Assembly: GCF_030814655.1 (NCBI RefSeq)
Contig: NZ_JAUSVK010000001.1
Coordinates: 3,305,501 to 3,369,500, forward strand
Direction: 5' to 3'
DNA from: Labrys monachus
GTDB taxonomy: Bacteria > Pseudomonadota > Alphaproteobacteria > Rhizobiales > Labraceae
Length of the DNA stretch: 64,000 nucleotides
The position numbers were made by a program, and so were the translations under genes. Position 1 is the first letter of the stretch. Every line of letters starts with the position of its first letter. The notes under the pieces are model-generated. The model saw only the letters and a program-made list of their open reading frames with translations, made no database searches and was not told the origin of the DNA. This document shows, piece by piece, positions 54,661 through 63,646 of the stretch.

Positions 54661-55659
54661 ATGAACCAGACACCCAAGCCCATGACGGCCCCGGAAAACA
54701 AGGCGGACAGCCAGATCCAGGCATCGAGCAGGACGGCCCTCCTGCGGCGCGCCTTCCCGCTGGCGGTGCTGGTGCTTCTGTGCGTCGTCTTCTCGCTCGC
54801 CTCGCCGCGCTTCCTCACGGTCTCCAACCTGCTGATCGTCCTGCAGCAGGGAACCGTGCTCCTCGTCGCCTCGCTCGGCATGACCTTCGTCATCATGGCC
54901 GGATCGATCGACCTTTCGGTCGGTTCGATCGTGGCGCTCGCGGCCCTCGTGACGGCCCTGACCGCCAACACGCTCGGCGCGGCGGCGATCATTCCGGCGA
55001 TCGCGGTCGGCGCTGCCGCCGGCCTCGTCAACGGCGTCCTCCTCGCCAAGGGCAAGGTGCCCTCCTTCATCGCGACGATGGGCGCGATGGTCGTCTATCG
55101 CGGCATCGTGCTGCTGTTCACGCGCGGGGCCCCCGTCTCGATCGAGGACGAGCATTTCCTCGATGCCTATGCGGCGCGGACCTGGGGCATTCCCCATTCG
55201 GTGGCGATCGGCCTTCTTCTCGCGCTCCTCGCCTATGCGGTCGTGAACGGCACGGTGTTCGGCCGGGAAGTCAGGGCGATCGGCGGCGGCGAGCGGGTGG
55301 CGATCCTCACCGGCATCCGCGTCGCCCGCGTGAAGATCTGCATGTATGTGCTGCTCGGCGCCCTCTGCGGCATCGCCGGCCTCCTGCAGGGGGCACGCGC
55401 CATGGCGGCGACGGCGCAGCTCGGCGAGGGGCTGGAGCTGGACGTGATCGCGGCCGTCGTGGTGGGCGGCACGCCGCTGACCGGCGGCGTCGGCAGCATC
55501 TTCGGGACCATCCTCGGCGTCCTCATCATCACGCTGCTGTCGAACGGCATGAACATGACCGGCGTCGATCCCTATCTGCAGAATATCGTCAAGGGCACCG
55601 TGCTGATCTGCGCCGTCTTCGCCACCATCGACCGCAAGAAGATCGGCATCATCAAATAG
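54661..55659 (+). CDS. Ribose-type ABC transporter permease
   Basis: 332 residues, RbsC-like. An N-terminal cytoplasmic tail of ~30 residues precedes the helices; MAGSIDLSVGSIVALAAL and ELDVIAAVVVGGTPLTGGVG are the family signatures. It completes the plus-strand importer operon. Confidence 0.92.
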   Translation: MNQTPKPMTAPENKADSQIQASSRTALLRRAFPLAVLVLLCVVFSLASPRFLTVSNLLIVLQQGTVLLVASLGMTFVIMAGSIDLSVGSIVALAALVTALTANTLGAAAIIPAIAVGAAAGLVNGVLLAKGKVPSFIATMGAMVVYRGIVLLFTRGAPVSIEDEHFLDAYAARTWGIPHSVAIGLLLALLAYAVVNGTVFGREVRAIGGGERVAILTGIRVARVKICMYVLLGALCGIAGLLQGARAMAATAQLGEGLELDVIAAVVVGGTPLTGGVGSIFGTILGVLIITLLSNGMNMTGVDPYLQNIVKGTVLICAVFATIDRKKIGIIK

Positions 55660-55665
55660 GCAGGC

Positions 55666-55689
55666 GGGAGCGCGGATATCCGCGCTCCC
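55666..55689. terminator. Perfect 24-bp palindrome between convergent genes
   Basis: Half-site GGGAGCGCGGAT with its exact complement and no unpaired loop. It lies 6 bp past the permease stop and 4 bp before the SDR stop on the other strand, so it probably acts as a shared terminator. Confidence 0.6.
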
Positions 55690-55693
55690 GGGT

Positions 55694-56440
55694 CTACGCC
55701 AGGGGCCGTCCGCCGTCGACGGGGATGATGCTGCCGGTGGTGAAGGGCAGATGCAGGGCGACCGCCATCACCGCGTCCGCGACCTCCGCCGGAAGAGCCA
55801 GGCGCTTCAGGGGCGTGCGCTCCGCCTGCTGGTTGCGCCAGCTCTCGTCGAGGCCGCGCACGAATTCGGTATCCACCAGGCCCGGCGAGACCGAGACGAC
55901 ACGGATCTGCGGCGCGAGCGCCCTGGCGAGCGAGCGGGTGAGGTTGTCCACCGCCGCCTTGGAGGCGCAATAGGCGATGTTGCTGCCCATGGCGGTGACC
56001 GCGGCGATCGAGGAGATGTTGACCACGAGACCCTCGCCGCTTTGCGCCAGCAGCGGCCGGAAAGCCCTGGTGGCGGCGATGACGCCGCGGACATTGACCG
56101 CGAGGATGCGGTCGATCAGGTCGTCGTCGAGGGCGTCGAGATCGGCGTGGGCGACGAAGCGGGTCATGCCGGCCGCGTTGACGAGGACGTCGGCGCGGCC
56201 GAACGCCTTGTCGACCTGCCGGGCCAGGCGGTTCATCGCCTCGCTGTCGGCCACCGGCGCCGGGGCGGCGATGTGCCCCGTGCCTTCGAGCGTGCCGGCC
56301 AGCGCCAGCGCCGCGGCGGCGGAGGTGTGATAGCCGACGACGACCTGCGCGCCGGCCCCGGCCAGCGCCCGGCAGATCTCGCTGCCGATGCCGCCGGCGC
56401 CCCCGGTGACGATCGCGACCTTTCCGTTCATGTCCTTCAT
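55694..56440 (-). CDS. Short-chain dehydrogenase/reductase
   Basis: 248 residues, classical SDR. Cofactor site KVAIVTGGAGGIGSEI (about 7-22), NAAGMT, and catalytic residues in VNISSIAAV and IAYCASKAAVDNL. It is the last gene of the minus-strand catabolic group that contains a HisD-like and an L-gulonate-dehydrogenase-like enzyme, and probably acts on the same hydroxy substrate. It starts 7 bp after the upstream gene ends. Confidence 0.88.
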   Translation of the reverse strand: MKDMNGKVAIVTGGAGGIGSEICRALAGAGAQVVVGYHTSAAAALALAGTLEGTGHIAAPAPVADSEAMNRLARQVDKAFGRADVLVNAAGMTRFVAHADLDALDDDLIDRILAVNVRGVIAATRAFRPLLAQSGEGLVVNISSIAAVTAMGSNIAYCASKAAVDNLTRSLARALAPQIRVVSVSPGLVDTEFVRGLDESWRNQQAERTPLKRLALPAEVADAVMAVALHLPFTTGSIIPVDGGRPLA

Positions 56441-56447
56441 GGCAGGC

Positions 56448-57395
56448 TCACTTTTCCGGCTGGCCGCGGCGATGGGAGACCAGCGCCATCAGCCGGCGGT
56501 TGCGCCATTCCGAGCGGGCCGGGAGTTCGGACGCCGGCAGGGCGGCACGCCGCTCCCCGGCGACCCGCGCGATCAGGTCCTCCGACCACGGCTTCGGGTT
56601 GTGCCGATCCTGCGCGATGGAATGATAGAGTGGGCCGAGGCGCCGGGCATAATCGTCGACGCCGCCCGGCGCATTGAGGTCGATGGTCTCGAACGGTCCC
56701 ATGAAGGACCAGCGCAGGCCGAGGCCGTGAGCCACGGTCCGGTCGATATCGGCGGCACTGGCCAGCCCCGCCTCGAAGAGCGCCCATGCCTCGTTGAGCA
56801 GCGCGCCCTGCAGCCGGTTGAGGATGAACCCCTCGATCTCCCGGTTGACGACGATCGGCACCTGGCCGAGCCCCTCCATCGCCTCGCGAAGCCAGGGCAG
56901 GATGGCGGGGTCGGTCCAGGCCGACGGCACGAGCTCGACCAGCGGCACGAGATGCGGCGGGTTGACGGGATGCACGACGAGGAAGCGCGAGCGGCGCGGC
57001 GCCTTTTCGGTGAAGGCCGAGGACGGGATGCCCGAACTGGAGCTTCCCACCACCGCGTCGTCCCGGATGGCGGCGCCGATCTCGAGGCTGATCGCCTGCT
57101 TGACGTCGACGCGCTCGAACACAGACTCCTGCACATAGTCGGCATCGCGGACGGCTTCGACCAGGCTGTCGACCACCTCGATCCGGCCGGCGATCGCCTC
57201 GACATCCTCGACGAGGCCATGGTCGGCCATGTCGGCCAGGCTTCGCCGGATGCCGGCGAGCGCGCCGGCGCGGATATCCCCGCTGGCGTCGAACAGCTTC
57301 ACCGAGAGGCCGGCGCGGGCGAAGACGATCGCCCAGCCCGAGCCGACCAACCCCGCGCCGACGACGGCGGCATTCACGAACTTCATGATGCTCAC
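56448..57395 (-). CDS. 3-hydroxyacyl-CoA dehydrogenase-like protein, L-gulonate 3-dehydrogenase type
   Basis: 315 residues. NAD-binding AAVVGAGLVGSGWAIVFARAG (about 9-29) and the FLVVHPVNPPHLVPLVELVP segment typical of lambda-crystallin/L-gulonate dehydrogenase, followed by the all-helical C-terminal domain (RLQGALLNEAWALFEAG). No CoA-linked genes are nearby, so a sugar-acid or short hydroxyacid substrate is likelier than an acyl-CoA. Start ATG overlaps the MBL-fold gene stop (ATGA). Confidence 0.88.
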   Translation of the reverse strand: MSIMKFVNAAVVGAGLVGSGWAIVFARAGLSVKLFDASGDIRAGALAGIRRSLADMADHGLVEDVEAIAGRIEVVDSLVEAVRDADYVQESVFERVDVKQAISLEIGAAIRDDAVVGSSSSGIPSSAFTEKAPRRSRFLVVHPVNPPHLVPLVELVPSAWTDPAILPWLREAMEGLGQVPIVVNREIEGFILNRLQGALLNEAWALFEAGLASAADIDRTVAHGLGLRWSFMGPFETIDLNAPGGVDDYARRLGPLYHSIAQDRHNPKPWSEDLIARVAGERRAALPASELPARSEWRNRRLMALVSHRRGQPEK

Positions 57396-58279
57396 CGGAC
57401 CTTCGACGTCTCGCCATCGGCGAGACAGATCTCCGAAATGCGCAGCCCGTCCGGCCTGATGCGGGAGGGGAATGCGTCCTTCAGGCGCTCCTCATGGATC
57501 GGAATGACACGGCGGGCCTCGTAATTGACCTGCTTCATCATCGCTTCCGTCGCCATGACGAGATTCTGCTGGCTTCCCAGCGCCAGGCCGACCGGCACGT
57601 AGATCTTGTCGAGGTCGACCACCCCGCCCGGTCCTTCGATGTTGTCGAAGACATAGACGAGGTCGCCGGCGAGCACCCAGGCATCCTCCGAGGCCGTCTT
57701 GCCGTCGTTGCGCACTTCGACCCACATCGACGCGAAGGTGTGGCTGTCATAGGCGACGTGCAGGTCGATGTTCGGCAGCACGTTGGACAGCGGGCCGTCG
57801 ATGCAGACGAGCCGCTTCTGCCGCGCCAGCTCGACGCCGCGCACGATGTCGCCGGGATCGACGGCGACCAGCATCCAGCGCAGGCGGTCCGGCAGCGACA
57901 TCGCCCAGGTCCATTTCGCGATCTCGCGTTCCTGGATGTAGAACTTCGCGTTCGGGAAATCTTCGACATTGCCGAAATGGTCGAAATGGGCGTGGGTGAT
58001 GAAGACGGTGTCGACATCCTCCGGCTTCAGCCCGATGCCGGCGAGCACCTCCTTGGGCGAGCGCCAATTCTCGACGCCGAACTTGTCGCCGAGATGCTTG
58101 CCATAGTCCTTGTCGTTGTAGCCGACATCGACCATGGCCACATGGCCGTTCCCCTTGATGACGGCATAGCAGTAGGGAAGCTTCACATAGCCCTGATTGT
58201 GGGCACCGTAGAGCACGCCGCTCTTGTGGTATTTGGCGACGTATGAATATTCGAGAACCCAGATCGAATAATCGGACAT
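57392..58279 (-). CDS. MBL-fold metallohydrolase, N-acylhomoserine-lactonase-like
   Basis: 295 residues. The dinuclear metal motif THAHFDHFGN (H-x-H-x-D-H) is near residue 96, the second His in LHVAYDSHTFASMW, the bridging Asp in VLAGDLVYV and the last His in IPIHEER. The family includes AHL lactonases, but it lies in a sugar-catabolic operon with two dehydrogenases, so hydrolysis of a sugar lactone is as likely as quorum quenching. It follows the unknown protein gene by 16 bp. Confidence 0.88.
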   Translation of the reverse strand: MSDYSIWVLEYSYVAKYHKSGVLYGAHNQGYVKLPYCYAVIKGNGHVAMVDVGYNDKDYGKHLGDKFGVENWRSPKEVLAGIGLKPEDVDTVFITHAHFDHFGNVEDFPNAKFYIQEREIAKWTWAMSLPDRLRWMLVAVDPGDIVRGVELARQKRLVCIDGPLSNVLPNIDLHVAYDSHTFASMWVEVRNDGKTASEDAWVLAGDLVYVFDNIEGPGGVVDLDKIYVPVGLALGSQQNLVMATEAMMKQVNYEARRVIPIHEERLKDAFPSRIRPDGLRISEICLADGETSKVR

Positions 58280-58295
58280 TTCCTTCTCCCTTTGG

Positions 58296-58847
58296 CTATT
58301 TTTGAAGTTCGATGCCGCAATTGCAGCAGGAATACCGGAAATCGACCATCGTCATGCCGAAGCGGTGCTCGGACGCGGCCTGAAGCTGCCGGTAGGCCGC
58401 CGACAGATTGTCGAGCGACACGGTGAGGTCCGGATCCCCCTCCGCCATGCGCGGGGACTGAAGCGCGGCCAGGCAGGCGCCGACGAGGCGGTGGGCGGCT
58501 GCCATGCGGCGCAGATTGGCGTCGAGGCGCGAGGGGGCCGAAAGCGATCCGAGCCGGTCGCGGCATTCGAGCCACGTCTCGCGGGCCCCGGCGAGCGAAG
58601 GCAGGTCGAAGGCCTCGCGGCGGCCGCTCGCCTGAGCGAGGATGAGCAGCCCCGCGGTCTGGCCGATGACGCGCTTCAGGTCGGCGTAGATCCGCCGCGC
58701 CTCCAGCCCGTAGGCGATGACCTCGTCGCTCACCTTTTCCGGCAGACCGTCGGCCATCGGCGGCTCGGCCGCCAGGCTGGCGCAGTCCGGGCGGTGAACG
58801 GGCGCGGCGGCATCGAGAAGCGACAGGGATCCGGACCTATTGGCCAT
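58296..58847 (-). CDS. Unknown 183-residue protein with C-terminal Cys cluster
   Basis: Mostly helical by composition (EARRIYADLKRVIGQTAGLLILAQ-type segments), ending YSCCNCGIELQK with three closely spaced cysteines that could bind a metal. It overlaps the lacI stop by 11 bp and precedes the MBL-fold gene by 16 bp, so it is a true operon member with matching codon use. I do not recognise a family. An alternative start 30 codons in (MADGLPEKVSDEV) would remove the overlap. Confidence 0.7.
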   Translation of the reverse strand: MANRSGSLSLLDAAAPVHRPDCASLAAEPPMADGLPEKVSDEVIAYGLEARRIYADLKRVIGQTAGLLILAQASGRREAFDLPSLAGARETWLECRDRLGSLSAPSRLDANLRRMAAAHRLVGACLAALQSPRMAEGDPDLTVSLDNLSAAYRQLQAASEHRFGMTMVDFRYSCCNCGIELQK

Positions 58848-59877
58848 CGATGAACCTCGTGGTGTTGCGATCGATCAGTTCGCCGGGCAGGCGCTCCACG
58901 GCGGGCTGGACGGCGTTGCCCCGGGCGAGTGCCAGCGCCAGGGCGGTGGTGCGGTCGATCATGCGGGCGATCGGCTGGCGGACGGTCGTCAGCGCATGCG
59001 AGGACCAGGAGGCCATGCCGATGTCGTCGAAACCGATCACCGAGAGGTCCGCCGGAATCGACAGCCCGAGGCCGCGCCGCGCCGCATCCATGGCGCCGAT
59101 GGCCAGGATGTCGTTGGCGCAGAACAGGGCCGTCGGCTTCTCCTCCCGGTTCAGAAGGTCCAGCGCCCCCGCGAAACCCGCTTCGTAGCTGAAGGCCACG
59201 CCGCCGGTGCTGGCCGGCGGGGCGACGCCGCGTTCGGCGCAGCGGGCCTGAAAGCCGTGCCAGCGATCGACATTGGTCGAGGCGTCCGGACGTCCCGCCA
59301 CGAAGCCGAGCCGCCGGTGCCCCCGGTCGATCAGGTGGTCGGCGATCAGCCGGCCCCCCAGGACGTTGTCGCAGGTCACGGCATAGGAATTCTCGTCCGA
59401 GCCGACGCGATTGAAGAAGACGACGGGCGTGCCGACCTTGCGGCACGACGCCGAGGCAGCCGAGGAAAGCGTCGTCGCCAGCATCACCACCAGGTCCGGA
59501 TGGTAGGACAGCAGCACCCTGACGGCCTCCTCCTCGTTCCGCGTCGGGCTGGCGACCACCAGCATGACGTTGAAGTCCTCGGCCTGGAACTGCTCGGTCA
59601 GCCGGACCATGACCTCGGGATAGAAGGGGTTGGTGATGTCGGAGACCACCAGCCCGACGATCCGGCTGCTCTTGGTGATCAGCCCGCGCGCAAGGGGGTT
59701 GGGCTGGTAGCCGATCTCCACCGCCCGCCGCAGCACCTTCTCCCGCGTCTCGGGAGCGATCACGGCGTCGTCGTAGAAGGCGCGCGAGACCGTCGAAACC
59801 GACATGCCGAGCTGCCTCGCCAGGTCCTTCACGGTGATCCGGGGGATTCGCCCCCTGTCGACGGTCGCGTCCGACAT
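58837..59877 (-). CDS. LacI family transcriptional regulator
   Basis: 346 residues. The LacI HTH (GMSVSTVSRAF, about 23-33) with hinge helix GYQPNPLARGL is followed by a periplasmic-binding-protein-like effector domain (FCANDILAIGAMDAAR, VIGFDDIGMASWSSHALTTV). It is embedded in the operon and probably acts on the perfect palindrome at 62549-62562. The effector is presumably the imported sugar or a metabolite. Confidence 0.93.
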   Translation of the reverse strand: MSDATVDRGRIPRITVKDLARQLGMSVSTVSRAFYDDAVIAPETREKVLRRAVEIGYQPNPLARGLITKSSRIVGLVVSDITNPFYPEVMVRLTEQFQAEDFNVMLVVASPTRNEEEAVRVLLSYHPDLVVMLATTLSSAASASCRKVGTPVVFFNRVGSDENSYAVTCDNVLGGRLIADHLIDRGHRRLGFVAGRPDASTNVDRWHGFQARCAERGVAPPASTGGVAFSYEAGFAGALDLLNREEKPTALFCANDILAIGAMDAARRGLGLSIPADLSVIGFDDIGMASWSSHALTTVRQPIARMIDRTTALALALARGNAVQPAVERLPGELIDRNTTRFIDGQ

Positions 59878-59934
59878 TGCCTGTCCGTACTCCCTATCCG
59901 CCGGCTCCCGCGCCCGGCAGGCCGCGACTCGCCG

Positions 59935-61224
59935 TCATGCAGCGTTGCGCCCGCCGAATCGGCGGACCCGGATATTCGCCTGCTCGGCGTGCGCCGCGAA
60001 GCCCTCGAGCATGCAGAGCCTGGAGCAATATTCGCCGACCAGGGCGCTGGCCTCGTCGGTCAGGATCCGCTGATAGGTGCATGTCTTCAGGAACTTGCCG
60101 ACCCACAGCCCGCCGGTGTAGCGGGCGGCCTTCTTGGTGGGAAGCGTATGGTTGGTGCCGATGACCTTGTCGCCATAGGCGACATTGGTCCGCACCCCGA
60201 GGAAGAGCGCGCCGTAATTGGTCATGTTCTTCAGGAAATAATCGGGGTCGCGCGTCATCACCTGCACATGCTCGGAGGCGATGCGATCGGCCTCCCTCAC
60301 CATCTCCGCATCGTCGTCGCAGACGATGACCTCGCCATAATCCGCCCATGCCTTGCCTGCGAGCTCGGCCGTGGGCAGGGTCTTCAATTGCCGTTCCACC
60401 TCCGCGATGGTGGCATGGGCGAGCTTCTCGGAGGTCGTCAGCAGGACGGCGGGGGATGTCGGGCCGTGTTCGGCCTGGCCGAGCAGGTCGGTGGCGCAGA
60501 TCTCGGCGTCGACGCTGTCGTCGGCGATCACCAGCGTCTCCGTCGGCCCGGCGAAGAGATCGATGCCGACGCGGCCGAAGAGCTGGCGCTTGGCTTCGGC
60601 CACGAAGGCATTGCCGGGGCCGACGAGCATGTCGACAGGCGCGATGGTGGCGGTGCCCAGCGCCATCGCGGCCACGGCCTGCACGCCGCCGAGCACATAG
60701 ATCTCGTCGGCGCCGCCGAGATGCATCGCGGCGACGATGGCCGGATGCGGGCCGCCATGGAAGGGCGGCGCGCAGGCGATCACCCGCTTGACGCCGGCGA
60801 CGCGGGCCGTCACCACGCTCATATGGGCAGAGGCGACCATCGGGTACTTGCCGCCCGGCACATAGCAGCCCACGGCGTTGACCGGTATGTTGCGATGGCC
60901 GAGCACGACGCCCGGGATCGTCTCGACTTCGATGTCCTTGAGGGCGTCACGCTGATGCTGGGCGAAATTGCGCACCTGCGTCTGTGCGAAGCGGATGTCG
61001 TCGAGGTCACGCCGGGAGACGGCCGACAGAGCCTTCTCGATGTCCTGCTCGGACAGGCGGAAGCTCTCGGGCGACCATTTGTCGAACTTCTCGGACAGTT
61101 CGCGTACCGCCTCGTCGCCGCGCGCCTCGACGTCGGCGAGGATCGCCTCGACGGTCGCACGTGTCCTTGCATCGACGGCAGCGACCGTGCTCGCGTCCTG
61201 TCCGCGCTTGAGATATCTGGCCAT
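59935..61224 (-). CDS. Histidinol-dehydrogenase-family alcohol dehydrogenase (HisD/HpsN-like)
   Basis: 429 residues. HisD fold with [56 protein letters not shown] and the zinc-site LGQAEHGP segment. No histidine genes are near, and the sequence resembles HpsN-type enzymes that oxidise a terminal alcohol in two NAD steps (known for 2,3-dihydroxypropane-1-sulfonate). In this operon it more likely acts on an imported polyol or hydroxy acid. It lies between the binding-protein and LacI genes. Confidence 0.85.
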   Translation of the reverse strand: MARYLKRGQDASTVAAVDARTRATVEAILADVEARGDEAVRELSEKFDKWSPESFRLSEQDIEKALSAVSRRDLDDIRFAQTQVRNFAQHQRDALKDIEVETIPGVVLGHRNIPVNAVGCYVPGGKYPMVASAHMSVVTARVAGVKRVIACAPPFHGGPHPAIVAAMHLGGADEIYVLGGVQAVAAMALGTATIAPVDMLVGPGNAFVAEAKRQLFGRVGIDLFAGPTETLVIADDSVDAEICATDLLGQAEHGPTSPAVLLTTSEKLAHATIAEVERQLKTLPTAELAGKAWADYGEVIVCDDDAEMVREADRIASEHVQVMTRDPDYFLKNMTNYGALFLGVRTNVAYGDKVIGTNHTLPTKKAARYTGGLWVGKFLKTCTYQRILTDEASALVGEYCSRLCMLEGFAAHAEQANIRVRRFGGRNAA

Positions 61225-61293
61225 AATCGTCCTCGCCTTTTCGGGGGAGCGGACGGCGATCCCATCGGATCCGGGCCGCCGTCCGCAGCATTG

Positions 61294-62517
61294 TTACGGA
61301 TTGACCGTCGGCTCGACCTTGGTCAGCTTGTAGAGGTCCGGGCCGGGCTCGCATTTCTGGCAGTTGATGCCGGGAGCGTTGCCGGCCTTCGGCACGTCGG
61401 CCGGCAGAGGCTGGATGGTGGCGCCCGGCGTCGGCTTGCCTTCCAGCGCCGACTGCAGCGAGAGTTCAGGCAGCAGGGTCGGGCTGAAGACCTCGGTGAC
61501 GAAGGAACTCGGCACGACACCGTCGGGGAAGGTGTTGCAGCCGTCCTCGAAGGTCTGGCCCTTGCACAGCTTCACCTTGTCGGCGGGAACCCAGGGCAGC
61601 GGATATTCGATGTTCTCGGGCTCGAGCTTGCGCTTGCCGGTGAGCACTTCCATCATCAGCTTGAAGGCATAGCCGGCCGTTGCCGGCGGCGAGCCGGCCG
61701 AGACGCCCTTGAGGCCGCGCTTCTGGTCGTCCGGATTGGCGAGCGCCAGGCGGAAGCCGTTGGAATTCTCGCCGGTCATCGGCACCAGCTTGCTGCCCTT
61801 GTCCGTCAGCGCCTGGATGGCTCCATACTCGCCGGCCTGGGCCCAGATGCCGTCGACATCGGGATGGGCGGCGAGGGCCTTCGCGGTCTCCTGCTGCGTG
61901 GTGCGGTCATCCCAGAAGGAATAATATTCCGCCACCACCTGGATGCCCGGATATTTCTTGAACACCGCCATGGCGCCGTCGGTATGGCGCTTGTCGACGG
62001 AGTTGCCTGGCACGCCACGGCTGAGGAAGATCTTGCCCTTGCCGCCGAGCGCGTTCACCAGCGCCTGGGCGGTGTTCTCGCCGAAGCCCGCGGTGATGTA
62101 GCTGACATTGTAGGCGCAGGGCTCGGTGACGGTGGCGTCGTACATGAAGAACTTCACGCCCTTCTCGCAGCCGCGCTTGATGACGCGGTTCAGGGCGGTC
62201 GAGGAGATCGGGAAGCTGATGATGCCGTCGGCCTTGGCCGCGATCATGCTTTCATAGGCGGCGATCTGGGCCTGCGGGTCGGTGCCCGAGATGACCTCGG
62301 TCAGCTCGACCGTCTTGTCGTAGGGCGGCGTCTTGGCGAGGGCCTTGACGATGTTCGCCGCCTCCGACTGCCAGGAATTGCCGCTATAGCTCAGGCTCAG
62401 ATAGATCTTGAGCTTCTTGTCCTCGGCGGAGGCCGTGTTGGCCACGAGCGCCAGCCCCATGACCGAGGCGCAGAGCGTCGCCCCCAGCGTCGTCAAAGCC
62501 TTTCTCCAGGTCGGCAT
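61294..62517 (-). CDS. Sugar ABC transporter substrate-binding protein
   Basis: About 407 residues. Signal peptide (ALTTLGATLCASVMGLALVA, cleavage near ASA-ED) and a long RbsB-like fold with YLSLSYSGNSWQSEAANIVK, AAKADGIISFPISS and GIWAQAGEYGAIQALTDKG. The C-terminal ~90 residues hold several Cys pairs (LCKGQTFEDGC, NCQKCEPG), unusual for RbsB. Two ATGs compete; the second (62517) is preferred because GAGGAG lies 6 nt before it, whereas the first (62523) directly abuts it. Confidence 0.88.
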   Translation of the reverse strand: MPTWRKALTTLGATLCASVMGLALVANTASAEDKKLKIYLSLSYSGNSWQSEAANIVKALAKTPPYDKTVELTEVISGTDPQAQIAAYESMIAAKADGIISFPISSTALNRVIKRGCEKGVKFFMYDATVTEPCAYNVSYITAGFGENTAQALVNALGGKGKIFLSRGVPGNSVDKRHTDGAMAVFKKYPGIQVVAEYYSFWDDRTTQQETAKALAAHPDVDGIWAQAGEYGAIQALTDKGSKLVPMTGENSNGFRLALANPDDQKRGLKGVSAGSPPATAGYAFKLMMEVLTGKRKLEPENIEYPLPWVPADKVKLCKGQTFEDGCNTFPDGVVPSSFVTEVFSPTLLPELSLQSALEGKPTPGATIQPLPADVPKAGNAPGINCQKCEPGPDLYKLTKVEPTVNP

Positions 62518-62548
62518 TTTCATCTCCTCGTTGTCTGACCGCTTGTTA

Positions 62549-62562
62549 TGGGAACGTTCCCA
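62549..62562. promoter_or_regulatory. LacI-type operator palindrome
   Basis: TGGGAACGTTCCCA, a perfect 14-bp palindrome with the central CG typical of LacI-family sites, 26-40 bp before the binding-protein gene. A lacI gene lies downstream in the same operon. No second copy was found in the window. Confidence 0.75.
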
Positions 62563-62596
62563 GCGAGGAACGCACCGAAGCGTGGAGCGCGAGCGG

Positions 62597-63646
62597 TCAT
62601 TGTCGCGTGGTCCGGCGCTTCAAGATGGCAAAGACGTTTTCGCGCAGCAGCAGGAGCGCGAGCAGGATGATCGATCCCTCGATGACGGTGCGCCACCCCT
62701 GGGGAACGCCGAGCGCCGAAATGACGGTGCTCAGCGTGGTGAGCAGCACGGCCCCGCCGATGGTGGCGACGAAGGTGCCGCTGCCGCCGAGGATGGAGGA
62801 TCCGCCGATCACCACCGCGGCGATGCTCGGCAGCAGATAGTCGCTGCCCATGCGCAGGGTCGCCCCGTTGGCGTAGCCGACCAGCATCATGCCGGCGAAG
62901 CCCGCGGCGGCGGCGCTGATCATGTAGGCCATGACCATGGAGCGCCACACCGCGATGCCGGCGACGCGGGCCGCGACCGGATTGGAGCCGATCGCGGTCA
63001 GGCGCCGCCCGAAGGAGGTGCGTCCCTGCAGCGCGGAGGCGAGCAGGCAGAACGCCACGATGAAGACGAGAATGAGCGGGATGCCGATCCAATCGGCCTT
63101 CATCAGGTCGACGAACACCGGCGGAGAGGCGCCGCGCGGCGTTCCGCTGGTGAAGCCCAGCGCCGCCGATGCGACGATGATGCCGGTCGCCATGGTCATG
63201 ATGAAGGGCGGGATGCCGAGCGCCGTGACGCCGAGGCCGCTGACGGCGCCGATGCCGGCGCAGATGAGCAGGATGGCGGGCACGAGGTACCAGCTCCCCT
63301 CCCCGGTCGCGCCGATCCAGTAGGTCGACAGCACGCCGCCGATGGTGATCAGCGCCGGGATCGACAGATCGAGGCCGCCGATGAGGATGACGAGCCCCTG
63401 CCCGAAGGCGACCACCATCAGGAAGGAGGCGAGCAGCAGGACGGTGTTGACCTGCTCCCAGGACCCCAGCGCCGGGCTGACGAAGCGCGACAGCAGGATC
63501 AGCAGGATGCTGAGGCCGAAGACGCAAAGGATGGTGATCGTCTCCGGGCGCAGGCGCGCGGTCCCGCGCCGGTCGGCAGCGGCTTCGATCGACGGCATCG
63601 GCCGGGCCGGCCGGTTCTGCTCGGGGGCGAGGAGAGGATCGTTCAT
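62597..63646 (-). CDS. Ribose-type ABC transporter permease
   Basis: 349 residues with an N-terminal cytoplasmic tail of ~45 residues. GGLDLSIPALITIGGVLS and LLPSIAAVVIGGSSILGGSG are the CUT2 permease signatures. It overlaps the preceding permease by 4 bp, indicating a heterodimeric channel. The ATPase of this system is presumably upstream, beyond the window. Confidence 0.92.
   Translation of the reverse strand: MNDPLLAPEQNRPARPMPSIEAAADRRGTARLRPETITILCVFGLSILLILLSRFVSPALGSWEQVNTVLLLASFLMVVAFGQGLVILIGGLDLSIPALITIGGVLSTYWIGATGEGSWYLVPAILLICAGIGAVSGLGVTALGIPPFIMTMATGIIVASAALGFTSGTPRGASPPVFVDLMKADWIGIPLILVFIVAFCLLASALQGRTSFGRRLTAIGSNPVAARVAGIAVWRSMVMAYMISAAAAGFAGMMLVGYANGATLRMGSDYLLPSIAAVVIGGSSILGGSGTFVATIGGAVLLTTLSTVISALGVPQGWRTVIEGSIILLALLLLRENVFAILKRRTTRQ

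Noticed and set aside
57392-58279. Confident call as a quorum-quenching AHL lactonase
   Set aside because: The fold and metal motif fit, but the operon context is sugar catabolism and many MBL proteins share these motifs.
59935-61224. HisD of histidine biosynthesis
   Set aside because: No other his genes are near, and it sits in a sugar-uptake operon with features closer to HpsN-like paralogues.
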